From Roseateles noduli (GTDB lineage: Bacteria > Pseudomonadota > Gammaproteobacteria > Burkholderiales > Burkholderiaceae_C), in NCBI GenBank assembly GCA_002205125.1, contig NIOE01000011.1, forward strand, positions 1 through 64,000: a DNA stretch of 64,000 nt, written 5' to 3'. Under the pieces are notes generated by a model. The model had not been told where the DNA came from. It ran no database searches and was given only the letters and a program-made list of their open reading frames with translations. The position numbers and the translations under genes are program-made. This document shows, one piece after another, positions 25,202 to 33,342 of the stretch (positions within the stretch are counted from its first letter, which is position 1; every line of letters starts with the position of its first letter).

Positions 25202-28200
25202 GAGGACAGCTTCCTTGTCGTTGAAGGGGTTGAGGAGAAATCGAAAAGCCCCGGCGCGTAACCGCCGGCCCGCAGCCGGGCGGCGGCGGCGCCGTCGGCG
25301 GCATCCTGTTTCGTGCAGCGCCGCGCCGCCAGCCAGGCCTCCAGCGCGAGGCCGGCCTGACCGGCGGACACCGCCGGCGCCAGCGTGTCGCGCAGGGCCT
25401 CGCACATCGCGCGCGATCCCGCGTCGGCGGGACGCGAAGCAGCGCCCGCCGACGTCGGCGCCGTTCCGGACATCACCGCCGCCTCCGACACCGGCGTCTC
25501 GACCCGCGTCGTCGACGCTTCCCGCATCGGCATCGCCAACGTCAGCAGCCCGAGCCGGGCGACCAACTCCAGGCTCTGCCATTGCCGCGGCGTCGATGCC
25601 AGCAAGGCCTCGAGTTCCGCGCCGGCTTTCGCGCGACGTCGCTGGAACTCCTCGGCATCGCCCGCGCGGGCGGCCATCGCCGCCTCGGCCACCGCCAGCC
25701 GCGCCAGGATCTCGCGTCGCAGGCGCTCGCGGCCGGGCTCGGAATCGGGCCGCGACGGCACCTCCGCGCGAAGCTCGCCCAGCGCATCGCGCACGTCCAT
25801 GCCCGCATCGGTCTTCACCAGCAGCAGGTTGGCCTGCGCATGCTGCCGATCGGTGGACCAGTAGCGATTGCTGGGGTCGCGGCGCTCCGCGTCGCGCAGC
25901 AGATCCACACCCGTGCTCAACAAGGCAACGGCTTCCTTCAAGCGGCCCGACGCCCGCAACGCATCGCCGCGGCGCAGCTCCACCAGCGCCAGATCCCGCT
26001 GCCGCACCTGCGCGTCGGGCGTGCGCGCGGCCAGCTCGGCCAGTGGCTGGCGGGCGACGTCGAACAGCGCCAGCGCCTGCACCGGATTGCCGCGGATATG
26101 CGCCACCCGTCCCAGCCAGATGCGCGAACTCGCCACCGCTTCCTGTGCGTCGGCATTGCCCGGCTTGCGGGCCAGGGCCGCCAGTTTCAGGGCAAGGGCC
26201 TGCTCGAACCAGCGCTGCGCCTCGTCCCAGGACGAGCGGCGGAACGCGATCGAGCCCAGGCTGTTCACGGCGAATCCCAGCTCGGCCTGCGCATCGACGT
26301 CCTCAGGCAAGACCTGACGCCAGGTCTCGGAAGCGTCGCGGTAACGCGTCATCTCGCGCGTTGCCGTCTCCAGGTCGCCGGCGTCGAAGGCCATCTGGCC
26401 GAGCCAGAACGACGCCGCGCCCAAGGTCTTGTAGTAAGCGGCCGGATCCTGCTGGGCCGCGCGGTCCAGCGGCAGCAGCAGCTGCAGCGCCGCATGCAGC
26501 GCGTCCGCGGCGATGTCGGTGCGGCCCTGGCCGCGGCTGCTGTTGACCTCGCCGATGACCACCAGCGCCCGGGCGCGCTGCAGCGCGTCGGCGGGCGTCT
26601 CCTTGCCGCCTTCGGCCGGCGCGAGCAGCTTCACGCCCTGCTCGCCGATGCGGCTGAGCACGTCGAGCTGCCCCATCGGCCGCAGCTTGTCGGCGAGCTC
26701 GCCCAGCATGAAGGACGCGAGTTGCCGACTCTGACGCTGGCGCTCCGCCGCGACCTCGGCCTGCCGCGCGTAGCCCAGGGCCGCGATGCCGGCGATGCCG
26801 GCCAGCAGGAACGCTCCTGCGCTGGCCGCGCCCAGGCCCCAGCGCTGGCGGCGCAGGCGCCGCTGCGAGCGCTCGATGAAATCGCGCTCCCGGTCGCCGA
26901 AGAGCTGCGGCGCCTCCGCCAGCGCGCGCGCCGCGGTCCACAGCGTCGAGCCGCGCGGCATCAGCAAGGGCCCCGCCCGGTCCGCCTCGATCCAGCGCGC
27001 GACCCATGGCCGCAGTTCGTCGCGCGCGGCCAGCGACGCGCGGTGCTGCGCCACCCACGTCGTCACGCGCGGCCAGCGCCGCAGCAGCGCTTCGTGCGCG
27101 ACCCGGTAGCCATTGACGCCGCCGGCCAGGTCCGCCACCAGCAGCCGCGCGTCGACGAAGGCGCGCACCAGCGCCTGTTCCTGCGGGTCGGAGAGCTCCG
27201 ACGCCGCGATCCATCGACTGGTGGGCGACGCTTCCTCGCCACCCAGCGTGACGAGCCGGGGCAGCAGCCGCGGCAACGCCTCCTGCTGCGCCTGCGGCAG
27301 CTCGCCGAGCAGCGCTTCCGCGCGGCGTCCGATCGCGCCTTCCAGTCCGCCGAGTTCCTCGTACGCCGACCACGCCAGCACGTCGCCCGGCGCGCGATGC
27401 AGGTAGAGCTGCTGCAGCGTGTACTGCAGCAGCGGCAGCGCATCCGACGCCTGCATCGCGTCGATGCACAACCGGTCGTCCAGGCGGTTGAGGCCGCTCT
27501 CGTCCGCGCCATAGCTCAGGCCCGCGGCCCGCGCGGGCAGCCGGATCATCTGCGCGATCGCGCGCGCGTCGGGCGGGGCCAGATCGAGGTGGGCGCCGTC
27601 CTCCTTGCCGCGCATCAGCGACGGCCAGCGGGCCAGCGCCGCGTAGAAATCGTTGCGGCAGATCGCCAGCACGACCAGCCGGGCGCTGCTCACCAGGCGC
27701 TCCAGCATCGCGAACCAGGCGCTTAGCTGCCCGTCGTCGCCCTGGAAGACCGCTTCGAGCCGGTCCAGCACCAGCAACGGCGGGGCCTGCGCGCCCGCGC
27801 GCAGCGCGCGCGTGGCGTCCAGCCCGATCGTGAGCTGTCGCAGCACCTCGCCCGGCGTCTCCCGCAGGTCCGCGGCCAGCGTCTCGATGCTGTAGCCGGA
27901 CAGCAGGGGCACGCCCTGGCACTCCCAGTCCAGCATCGCACCCGCGACGCCCGCCCAGGCATCCAGCCCGCCCAGCGCGCCGAGGTCGACCAGCGCCGCG
28001 GCGCTGACGCGCAGCAGCTCCGCGCCGGGGTCGTTGTCCGGCGTCGATCGGATCAACGCCGGCACCAGTCCGGCCTGCACCAGCGAGGTCTTGCCGGACC
28101 CGCTGGGCCCCAGCAGCACCATCAGCGGGTGCCCCAGCCGCCATTGCCGCGTCAGCCGCGCATGCAGCGCGGCGACGGCGTCGTCGCGGCCGAAGAACAC

Positions 28201-28695
28201 GCTCGCATGCGCCGCGTCGAAGGGCTCCAGCCCGCGGAACGGGGACAGCCCGCGCCAGCCGCCCGCATGGCTGCGCGGCCCTTCCGCCGACAGCACGCCC
28301 AGCGTCGCCACCAGCCGGTAGCCTTGCTTGCGGATGGTCTCGATGTAGCGCGGCGTGGTGGCGCTGTCGCCCAGCGCGCGCCGCAGTCCGGCCACCACCT
28401 TGTGCACCGGGTTGTCCCCCAGCGTCGTGGCCTCCGGCCAGCAGTCCTGCAGCAGCGCCTCGGCCGACACGACCTCGCCGGGATGACGGCACAGCGCCAC
28501 CAGCACCGCCATCGGGCGCGGCTCCAGCGTCACCGTCTCGTCATCCCGCTGAAGTCGTTTCAGCCGGCGCGTGGGCACGTCCACGATCCAGTCGCCGAGC
28601 AGGAAGCTCAACGGCTCGCCCGCCTTCATCCCGCGCGTCGACGTCGTCTCCGTCGTCTTCGCGGGCGGCGGTCCCTCCTCGATGCTCGGCTCCAT
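25198..28695 (-). CDS. OmpR-type wHTH / STAND NTPase / TM / TPR-like regulator
   Basis: 1165 aa from the ATG at 28695, preceded by GGGAG. Domains: an OmpR/PhoB-like winged helix (about 29-131, ending YIETIRKQGYRLVATLG), a STAND-class NTPase with FFGRDDAV at 167, Walker A GPSGSGKTS (196-204) and Walker B LLVLDRLEAVF (307-317), one transmembrane helix (about 619-641), and a long C-terminal region of TPR-like helices to about 1100. The DNA-binding part is cytoplasmic, so the TPR part would be periplasmic, as in ToxR/CadC-like one-component sensors. It leads an operon with two paralogs and is divergent from the contractile injection locus, which it may control. Confidence 0.88.
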   Translation of the reverse strand: MEPSIEEGPPPAKTTETTSTRGMKAGEPLSFLLGDWIVDVPTRRLKRLQRDDETVTLEPRPMAVLVALCRHPGEVVSAEALLQDCWPEATTLGDNPVHKVVAGLRRALGDSATTPRYIETIRKQGYRLVATLGVLSAEGPRSHAGGWRGLSPFRGLEPFDAAHASVFFGRDDAVAALHARLTRQWRLGHPLMVLLGPSGSGKTSLVQAGLVPALIRSTPDNDPGAELLRVSAAALVDLGALGGLDAWAGVAGAMLDWECQGVPLLSGYSIETLAADLRETPGEVLRQLTIGLDATRALRAGAQAPPLLVLDRLEAVFQGDDGQLSAWFAMLERLVSSARLVVLAICRNDFYAALARWPSLMRGKEDGAHLDLAPPDARAIAQMIRLPARAAGLSYGADESGLNRLDDRLCIDAMQASDALPLLQYTLQQLYLHRAPGDVLAWSAYEELGGLEGAIGRRAEALLGELPQAQQEALPRLLPRLVTLGGEEASPTSRWIAASELSDPQEQALVRAFVDARLLVADLAGGVNGYRVAHEALLRRWPRVTTWVAQHRASLAARDELRPWVARWIEADRAGPLLMPRGSTLWTAARALAEAPQLFGDRERDFIERSQRRLRRQRWGLGAASAGAFLLAGIAGIAALGYARQAEVAAERQRQSRQLASFMLGELADKLRPMGQLDVLSRIGEQGVKLLAPAEGGKETPADALQRARALVVIGEVNSSRGQGRTDIAADALHAALQLLLPLDRAAQQDPAAYYKTLGAASFWLGQMAFDAGDLETATREMTRYRDASETWRQVLPEDVDAQAELGFAVNSLGSIAFRRSSWDEAQRWFEQALALKLAALARKPGNADAQEAVASSRIWLGRVAHIRGNPVQALALFDVARQPLAELAARTPDAQVRQRDLALVELRRGDALRASGRLKEAVALLSTGVDLLRDAERRDPSNRYWSTDRQHAQANLLLVKTDAGMDVRDALGELRAEVPSRPDSEPGRERLRREILARLAVAEAAMAARAGDAEEFQRRRAKAGAELEALLASTPRQWQSLELVARLGLLTLAMPMREASTTRVETPVSEAAVMSGTAPTSAGAASRPADAGSRAMCEALRDTLAPAVSAGQAGLALEAWLAARRCTKQDAADGAAAARLRAGGYAPGLFDFSSTPSTTRKLSS

Positions 28696-28788
28696 CTCTG
28701 CACTCCCAGGTCCCGGCCTCTACGGACCGTGATGGCGCGCAGTCTAGGAGCGGCAGCCTCGCGCGTGTGTATCTCCACCCCGCAAGGG

Positions 28789-28812
28789 TTGACAGCTTGA
28801 CAGGGGACAGCG
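28789..28812. promoter_or_regulatory. 8-bp direct repeats in the divergent control region
   Basis: TTGACAGC, TTGACAGG and GGACAGCG follow one another at 8-bp spacing. The site lies about 95 bp from the STAND start and 165 bp from the first injection-system gene. OmpR-class winged-helix proteins bind direct repeats, so this is a candidate site for the STAND regulator. The TTGACA copies could also act as -35 boxes, but no matching -10 was found. Confidence 0.35.
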
Positions 28813-28850
28813 CGCCCGCGCGGGTGCCCCGGTCGGCCCGCTGCATGTCA

Positions 28851-28890
28851 GCCGAGCCGAGCCGGGCCGGGCCGGGCCGGGCCGGGCCGG
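28851..28890. repeat. Pentanucleotide tract (GCCGA)2(GCCGG)6
   Basis: Eight head-to-tail 5-bp units end 86 bp before the first gene of the injection system. The + strand reads GGGCC repeatedly, giving at least five G3 runs separated by two C, a formal G-quadruplex motif. Tracts of this kind can change length by slippage. Whether it lies in the promoter or in the leader RNA is not known. Confidence 0.85.
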
Positions 28891-28976
28891 GAGGAGTCGA
28901 ATCTCCGCAAACCCGCCGCCCAACATCGGCATCCGTCGGATGGGTGCCGGGGGACGACGCTCCTATCGTTCAACCC

Positions 28977-29549
28977 ATGATCGACGCCGCCCTCCTCCAC
29001 ATCGCCGGCCACCTGAACGCCGTGCTGCGCCGCTCGCACCAGTCGGCGGAGGACCTGGTCGCCGTGACCGGCCTGCACGAGGCCGACGGCGCTCCGGCGG
29101 CCGGCGCCTCGCACCGGCTCTGCGCCTTCCTGGTGAACCTGGAGCGCGACGCCGTCCCCGGCATGCCGGCGCATGCGCTGGGCAGCGGCGAGCGCACGGC
29201 CCGCTTCGCCCCGCCGGTCCAGCTCAACCTGCTGGTGATGATCGCGGCCAACTACGGCGGCAGCACCTATCCGGAAGCGCTCAAGCTGATCGGCAGCACC
29301 ATCGCCTGCTTCCAGGCCACCCCCGTGCTGGACCCGCAGAACACGCCCGGGCTGGATCCGCGCATCGACAAGCTCACGATGAACATCGAGCCGCTGGGCC
29401 TGCACGACCTGGCCACGCTGTGGGGCGTGCTCGGCGGCCGCTACGTGCCCTCGGTGCTCTATCGCGTGCGCCTGCTCTCCATCGACGCCCGCAAGCCCGA
29501 CGCGCAACTGCCGTCGGTGCGCACGCCCGGCGTCGGCGTCCACGGCTGA
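28977..29549 (+). CDS. eCIS cap/terminator protein (DUF4255, Pvc16-like)
   Basis: 190 aa starting MIDAALLHIAGHLNAVL, the standard DUF4255 start. It continues with CAFLVNLERD, PVQLNLLVMIAANYGGSTYPEALKLI, MNIEPLGLHDLATLWGVLGGRYVPSVLYRVR. Homologs (Afp16/Pvc16) end the sheath-tube assembly of extracellular contractile injection systems and set their length. The ribosome-binding site is weak. The frame is open far upstream through the GC repeat, but the family start supports 28977. It is the first gene of the long rightward operon. Confidence 0.85.
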   Translation: MIDAALLHIAGHLNAVLRRSHQSAEDLVAVTGLHEADGAPAAGASHRLCAFLVNLERDAVPGMPAHALGSGERTARFAPPVQLNLLVMIAANYGGSTYPEALKLIGSTIACFQATPVLDPQNTPGLDPRIDKLTMNIEPLGLHDLATLWGVLGGRYVPSVLYRVRLLSIDARKPDAQLPSVRTPGVGVHG

Positions 29550-29572
29550 ACGGCTGAACCGCGGAGCCGACC

Positions 29573-30472
29573 ATGGGTCCCTACTTCCCGTTGCTGCAGG
29601 TGGACGTCGCCCACGGCTACTACGCCGACGGCCGCTGCCGCGGCCTGCGCTTCGTCCCCGCCGGCACCACCGCCGAGCGGCTGCGCCGCGCCGACGCGCT
29701 GGTGCGCGCCGACGGCGGCTCGCTGCGCGTCCACGGCCCCGCCGAAGCCATCGAGCGCCTGCGCGACGACGCCGAGGACCGCTCCGGCGCCTTCGACGAC
29801 AGCGCGGCGCTGAGCTGGTGCGTCTTCGCCACCGACGACGACTTCGCCTGCGGCACGGAGGACGCGGCGGATCGCCCGCGCGAGTTGCTGTGGGTCCAGC
29901 CTCAAGGAACGGCAGATCCGGCGACGGACGCCCCGTCCGACGCGGACACGACGCCAGACGACGCGATCCACGTCGCGCTGGAGGCGCGGCCCAAGGCCCT
30001 CGACGCGGCGGAACTCCAGCCCCTGCTGACGCCGCACGACCGCCGCGTGGTCCCCTTCGCGCTGCTGAGCCTGCCGCTGTCGCGCCTGCCGGCCCGCGGC
30101 CCCGCGCGCGATCCCACGGCCTGGCCGGCGCGCTACCGCTGGCCGCTGGCGCCGCGCGCCACGGTCTGGAAGTACTGCCTGCTGGGCGACTGGACCGAGC
30201 CCGCGCTCGCCGTCGTCGATCTGTCCGGCGAGACCGGCTTCAGCGCGCCCGTGCCCGAGCGGCTGGACGACGGCACGCCGATGCTGGCGATCCGTTCGCA
30301 CGGCCTGGTGCCGCTGGCGCAGCGCTCGCCGCGCCGCTTCCAGCTGCGCAGCGCCGGCGCCAGCGACAAGGTGCTGATCCGCCGCCTGCCCACGGCGGCG
30401 GCGCGACTGCTCGCCCGCGAGACGATTGCCGGACGACCGGCGATCGTCTCCGAGATCCATGTGCATCGATAA
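29573..30472 (+). CDS. eCIS-associated protein of unknown function
   Basis: 299 aa with GGAG before the ATG. The opening FPLLQVDVAHGYYADGRCRGLRFVPAGTTAERLRRADALVRADGG is a compact motif-rich domain. It is followed by an acidic variable stretch (about 95-135) and a C-terminal beta-rich domain with WPARYRWPLAPRATVWKYCLLGDW. I recall proteins of this general look between the cap and sheath genes of other contractile loci but know no function. It has no signal peptide. Position suggests a role in assembly or capping. Confidence 0.65.
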   Translation: MGPYFPLLQVDVAHGYYADGRCRGLRFVPAGTTAERLRRADALVRADGGSLRVHGPAEAIERLRDDAEDRSGAFDDSAALSWCVFATDDDFACGTEDAADRPRELLWVQPQGTADPATDAPSDADTTPDDAIHVALEARPKALDAAELQPLLTPHDRRVVPFALLSLPLSRLPARGPARDPTAWPARYRWPLAPRATVWKYCLLGDWTEPALAVVDLSGETGFSAPVPERLDDGTPMLAIRSHGLVPLAQRSPRRFQLRSAGASDKVLIRRLPTAAARLLARETIAGRPAIVSEIHVHR

Positions 30473-30490
30473 CCCGCAGAGGAGGCCGCC

Positions 30491-32107
30491 ATGGCTATGA
30501 AGACACCCGGTGTCTATATCGTCGAGAAGAATGCGTTTCCCAACTCGGTCGTCGAGGTGGCCACCGCGGTGCCCGCCTTCGTCGGCTACACCCGCCGGGC
30601 GGAGAACGGCGGCAAGTCGCTGCTGAACAAGCCCTGGCGCATCAGCTCGATGGCGGAGTACCACACCTACTTCGGCCACGGCCCCGACCCGCACCTGACC
30701 ATCGCGGAGGCGCCGGCCAACACGCGCTCGGACTTCCGCAGCGACGACAAGGACTACGCGCTGACGCAGGCCGACGGCGGCGACGGCGGCCGCTTCCTGC
30801 TGTACCACGGCATGGTGCACTTCTTCCAGAACGGCGGCGGCCCCTGCTACATCGTGTCCGTGGGTAACTACGACGGCCTGGTCGAGTCCCAGAAGCTCAC
30901 CGACGGCATCGACACGCTGATCAAGGAGCAGGAGCCGACCATGCTGGTCATCCCCGACGCGGTGCTGCTCAAGCGCGCCGACTGCGTCGCGGTCCAGCAG
31001 GCCATGCTGCAGCACTGCGGCGGCCGCATGCGCAACCGCATCGCCATCCTCGACGTCTGGAACGGCTACCTGGACCGCAAGGACCCGGGCGGCGATCCGA
31101 TCGAAGGCTTCCGCAACGACCTGGGCGTCAACTTCCTGGACTTCGCGACGGCCTACTACCCGTGGGTCAACACCACCGTCGTGCAGGACAAGGACCTGGA
31201 CTACACCCGCATCGCCAACCCCGCGCTGCTGGCCCAGCTGCTGCGCAAGGAGCTGTCGCTGCCCGACGCCGTCGACCCCGCCATGCCGCCGCGCACCGCG
31301 CAGCAGACGCAGGCCGTGGCCGACATCGTCAAGACCGACGACGACTGGACCAAGTACGTCACCGACCTGGTCAACAACTCCACCAAGTCCGACCTCGAGA
31401 AGCAGAAGGCGCTGACGCCCGCCGCGCTGGCCGTCGCGGTGGAGACGCACAAGTCGCTGCTGCACAAGAGCCTGGTCTCGATGAGCCCGCTCTACAACAC
31501 CGTCATGACCGAGGCGCGCAACCGGCTCAACCTGCTGCCGCCCTCGCCCGCCATGGCCGGCGTGTACACCATGGTCGACAACAGCCGCGGCGTCTGGAAG
31601 GCGCCCGCCAACGTCAGCCTCAACGGCGTGGTCTCGCCCGAGGTCACCATCTCGCACGAGGACCAGGAAGACCTCAACGTCACCACGCAGGGCAAGTCCA
31701 TCAACGCGATCCGGTCCTTCATCGGCGAAGGCGTGCTCGTGTGGGGCGCGCGGACCCTGGACGGCAACAGCCTGGACTGGCGCTACGTCAACGTGCGCCG
31801 CACGATGATCATGCTGGAGGAGTCCTGCCGGCTGGCGTCCAAGGCGATGGTGTTCGAGCCCAACGTGGCCAACACCTGGGTGACCATCAAGAGCATGATC
31901 TCCAGCTTCCTCACCGGGATCTGGAAGCGCGGCGGCCTGGCCGGCGCGGTCCCCGACGACGCCTTCAGCGTCCACGTCGGCCTGGGCGAGACGATGACCC
32001 CCGAGGACATCCTCGAAGGCATCCTGCGCGTGACCGTCCTGGTCGCCATCAGCCGCCCGGCCGAATTCATCGAGATCACCTTCCAGCAGCAGATGCAGAA
32101 GTCGTGA
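30491..32107 (+). CDS. Contractile sheath protein
   Basis: 538 aa with GAGGAGG before the ATG. It has the phage-tail-sheath start (KTPGVYIVEKNAFPNSVVEVATAVPAFVGYT) and the conserved C-terminal domain (GVLVWGARTLDGNSLDWRYVNVRRTMIMLEESC ... TWVTIKSMISSFLTGIWKRGGL). Copies of this protein form the contracting outer cylinder. There is only one sheath gene here, unlike Photorhabdus PVC, which carries three. A 107-bp gap without a gene separates it from the first tube gene. Confidence 0.95.
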   Translation: MAMKTPGVYIVEKNAFPNSVVEVATAVPAFVGYTRRAENGGKSLLNKPWRISSMAEYHTYFGHGPDPHLTIAEAPANTRSDFRSDDKDYALTQADGGDGGRFLLYHGMVHFFQNGGGPCYIVSVGNYDGLVESQKLTDGIDTLIKEQEPTMLVIPDAVLLKRADCVAVQQAMLQHCGGRMRNRIAILDVWNGYLDRKDPGGDPIEGFRNDLGVNFLDFATAYYPWVNTTVVQDKDLDYTRIANPALLAQLLRKELSLPDAVDPAMPPRTAQQTQAVADIVKTDDDWTKYVTDLVNNSTKSDLEKQKALTPAALAVAVETHKSLLHKSLVSMSPLYNTVMTEARNRLNLLPPSPAMAGVYTMVDNSRGVWKAPANVSLNGVVSPEVTISHEDQEDLNVTTQGKSINAIRSFIGEGVLVWGARTLDGNSLDWRYVNVRRTMIMLEESCRLASKAMVFEPNVANTWVTIKSMISSFLTGIWKRGGLAGAVPDDAFSVHVGLGETMTPEDILEGILRVTVLVAISRPAEFIEITFQQQMQKS

Positions 32108-32214
32108 CGGTGTGCGGCCCCGGTGCCGACGGCATCGCGCGGTCGCCCGCCACATCACCCACGGCATCACGCACCCTCATTTTTCCGACCTCATAAACCT
32201 CGTGGAGGCAGGCA

Positions 32215-32673
32215 ATGGCAGACGACGGATCAGCGCAATCGACCACGGTATGGCCCCTTCCCAAGTTCCGCTTCGAAGTGAAGTGGGACTCGGCGGTGAT
32301 GTCCTTCCAGGAGGTCTCCGGCCTGGACGTGGAAGCCCAACCCATCGAGTACCGGCACGGGGACAGCCCCGCGTTCTCGGTGCTCAAGATGCCGGGCATG
32401 AAGAAGTACAGCGACGTCACGATGAAGAAAGGCGTCTTCAAGGGCGACAACAAGTTCTGGGACTGGTTCAACGAGATCAAGATGAACACCATCAAGCGCA
32501 AGCCGGTGACCATCAGTCTCCTGGACGAGGCCGGCAAGCCGACCATGGTCTGGACCCTCACCAACGCGTGGCCGACCAAGATCACCAGCACCGACCTGAA
32601 GTCCACCGGCAACGAGGTGGCGATCGAGACCATCGTGATCGCGCACGAGGGCCTCGTCATCGCCAACGCCTGA
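32215..32673 (+). CDS. Inner tube protein 1 (gp19-like)
   Basis: 152 aa with GGAGG before the ATG. It matches T4 gp19-like tube proteins: PKFRFEVKWDSAVMSFQEVSGLDVEAQPIEYRHGD, SVLKMPGMKKYSDVTMKKGVF, KFWDWFNEI, WTLTNAWPTKITSTDLKSTGNEVAIETIVIAHEGL. It stacks as hexamer rings to make the inner tube that is driven into the target. The stop overlaps the start of the second tube gene (TGATG). Confidence 0.95.
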   Translation: MADDGSAQSTTVWPLPKFRFEVKWDSAVMSFQEVSGLDVEAQPIEYRHGDSPAFSVLKMPGMKKYSDVTMKKGVFKGDNKFWDWFNEIKMNTIKRKPVTISLLDEAGKPTMVWTLTNAWPTKITSTDLKSTGNEVAIETIVIAHEGLVIANA

Positions 32674-33143
32674 TGGCGGTCCCGAAGATCGGCGCGCCGT
32701 TGTACCCGCCGCCGGCCTTCCACTTCGCGGTGACCTTCGGGGCCAGCGCGAAGGACGCCGACGGCGCCTTCCGGGAAGTCACCGGACTGGGGCCGGAGAT
32801 CGAGACCGAGACGGTGGTCGAAGGCGGACAGAACGCCTTCGTCCACCAGCTGCCCAAGGCGGTGAAGCATCCGAAGCTGGTGCTCTCCAGGGGCATCGCG
32901 ACGATGGAGTCGCGGCTGCTGCTGTGGTGCCAGTCGGTGCTCGAAGGCGGACTGGCGCGGCCCATCTTCCCGAAGCAGCTGCACGTCTTCCTGCTCGACG
33001 AGGACGGCGGCCCGCTGCGGGCCTGGGCGGTGCAGAACGCCTACCCGGTGAAGTGGTCCACCGAGGCCTTCCAGGCCACCCGCAACGAGGTCGCCATCGA
33101 ACGCATCGAGCTGGCCTACGCCGGATCGAACCGCCTGATGTGA
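32673..33143 (+). CDS. Inner tube protein 2 (gp19-like, tube initiator type)
   Basis: 156 aa. Same gp19 fold as its neighbour: FHFAVTFGASAKDADGAFREVTGLGPEIETETVVEGG, KLVLSRGIATMESRLLLWC, WAVQNAYPVKWSTEAFQATRNEVAIERIELAYAG. In PVC and AFP the second tube paralog (Pvc5-like) begins the tube on the baseplate, and this gene's place before the baseplate genes agrees. It is more diverged from the major tube protein than a recent duplicate would be. Confidence 0.93.
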   Translation: MAVPKIGAPLYPPPAFHFAVTFGASAKDADGAFREVTGLGPEIETETVVEGGQNAFVHQLPKAVKHPKLVLSRGIATMESRLLLWCQSVLEGGLARPIFPKQLHVFLLDEDGGPLRAWAVQNAYPVKWSTEAFQATRNEVAIERIELAYAGSNRLM

Positions 33144-33161
33144 GGCGCCCGATTCCAACGC

Positions 33162-33341
33162 ATGAGCACGACCATGAGCATCGAAGTCCGACAACTGCTG
33201 ATCCGCTCGCAGGTGACGCCCGCCCCGGCGTCGCCCGCGCCGACCGTGTCCCCGCGGGACCTGCAGCGCCTGCGCGAGCAGCTGCTCGCCGAGTGCCGCA
33301 CCTGGCTGACCGAGCGCCTGCGCGCGCAGCGGGAGCGCTGA
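33162..33341 (+). CDS. DUF5908 small eCIS protein (Pvc6-like)
   Basis: 59 aa: MSTTMSIEVRQLLIRSQV, a Pro/Ala-rich link, then LQRLREQLLAECRTWLTERLRAQRER. This is the DUF5908 layout, a beta strand MxIExRxLxIxS followed by one amphipathic helix ending in charged residues. The second Met (33174) matches the usual family start and is also possible. Homologs (Pvc6) sit between the second tube gene and the LysM gene, exactly as here. Confidence 0.8.
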   Translation: MSTTMSIEVRQLLIRSQVTPAPASPAPTVSPRDLQRLREQLLAECRTWLTERLRAQRER

Positions 33342-33342
33342 G

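Noticed and set aside
31201-31467. Minus-strand frame beginning MCSSDL, reminiscent of sequencing-adapter translations
   Set aside because: The plus-strand sheath gene is intact through this position and has normal conserved sequence, so there is no sign of adapter contamination.
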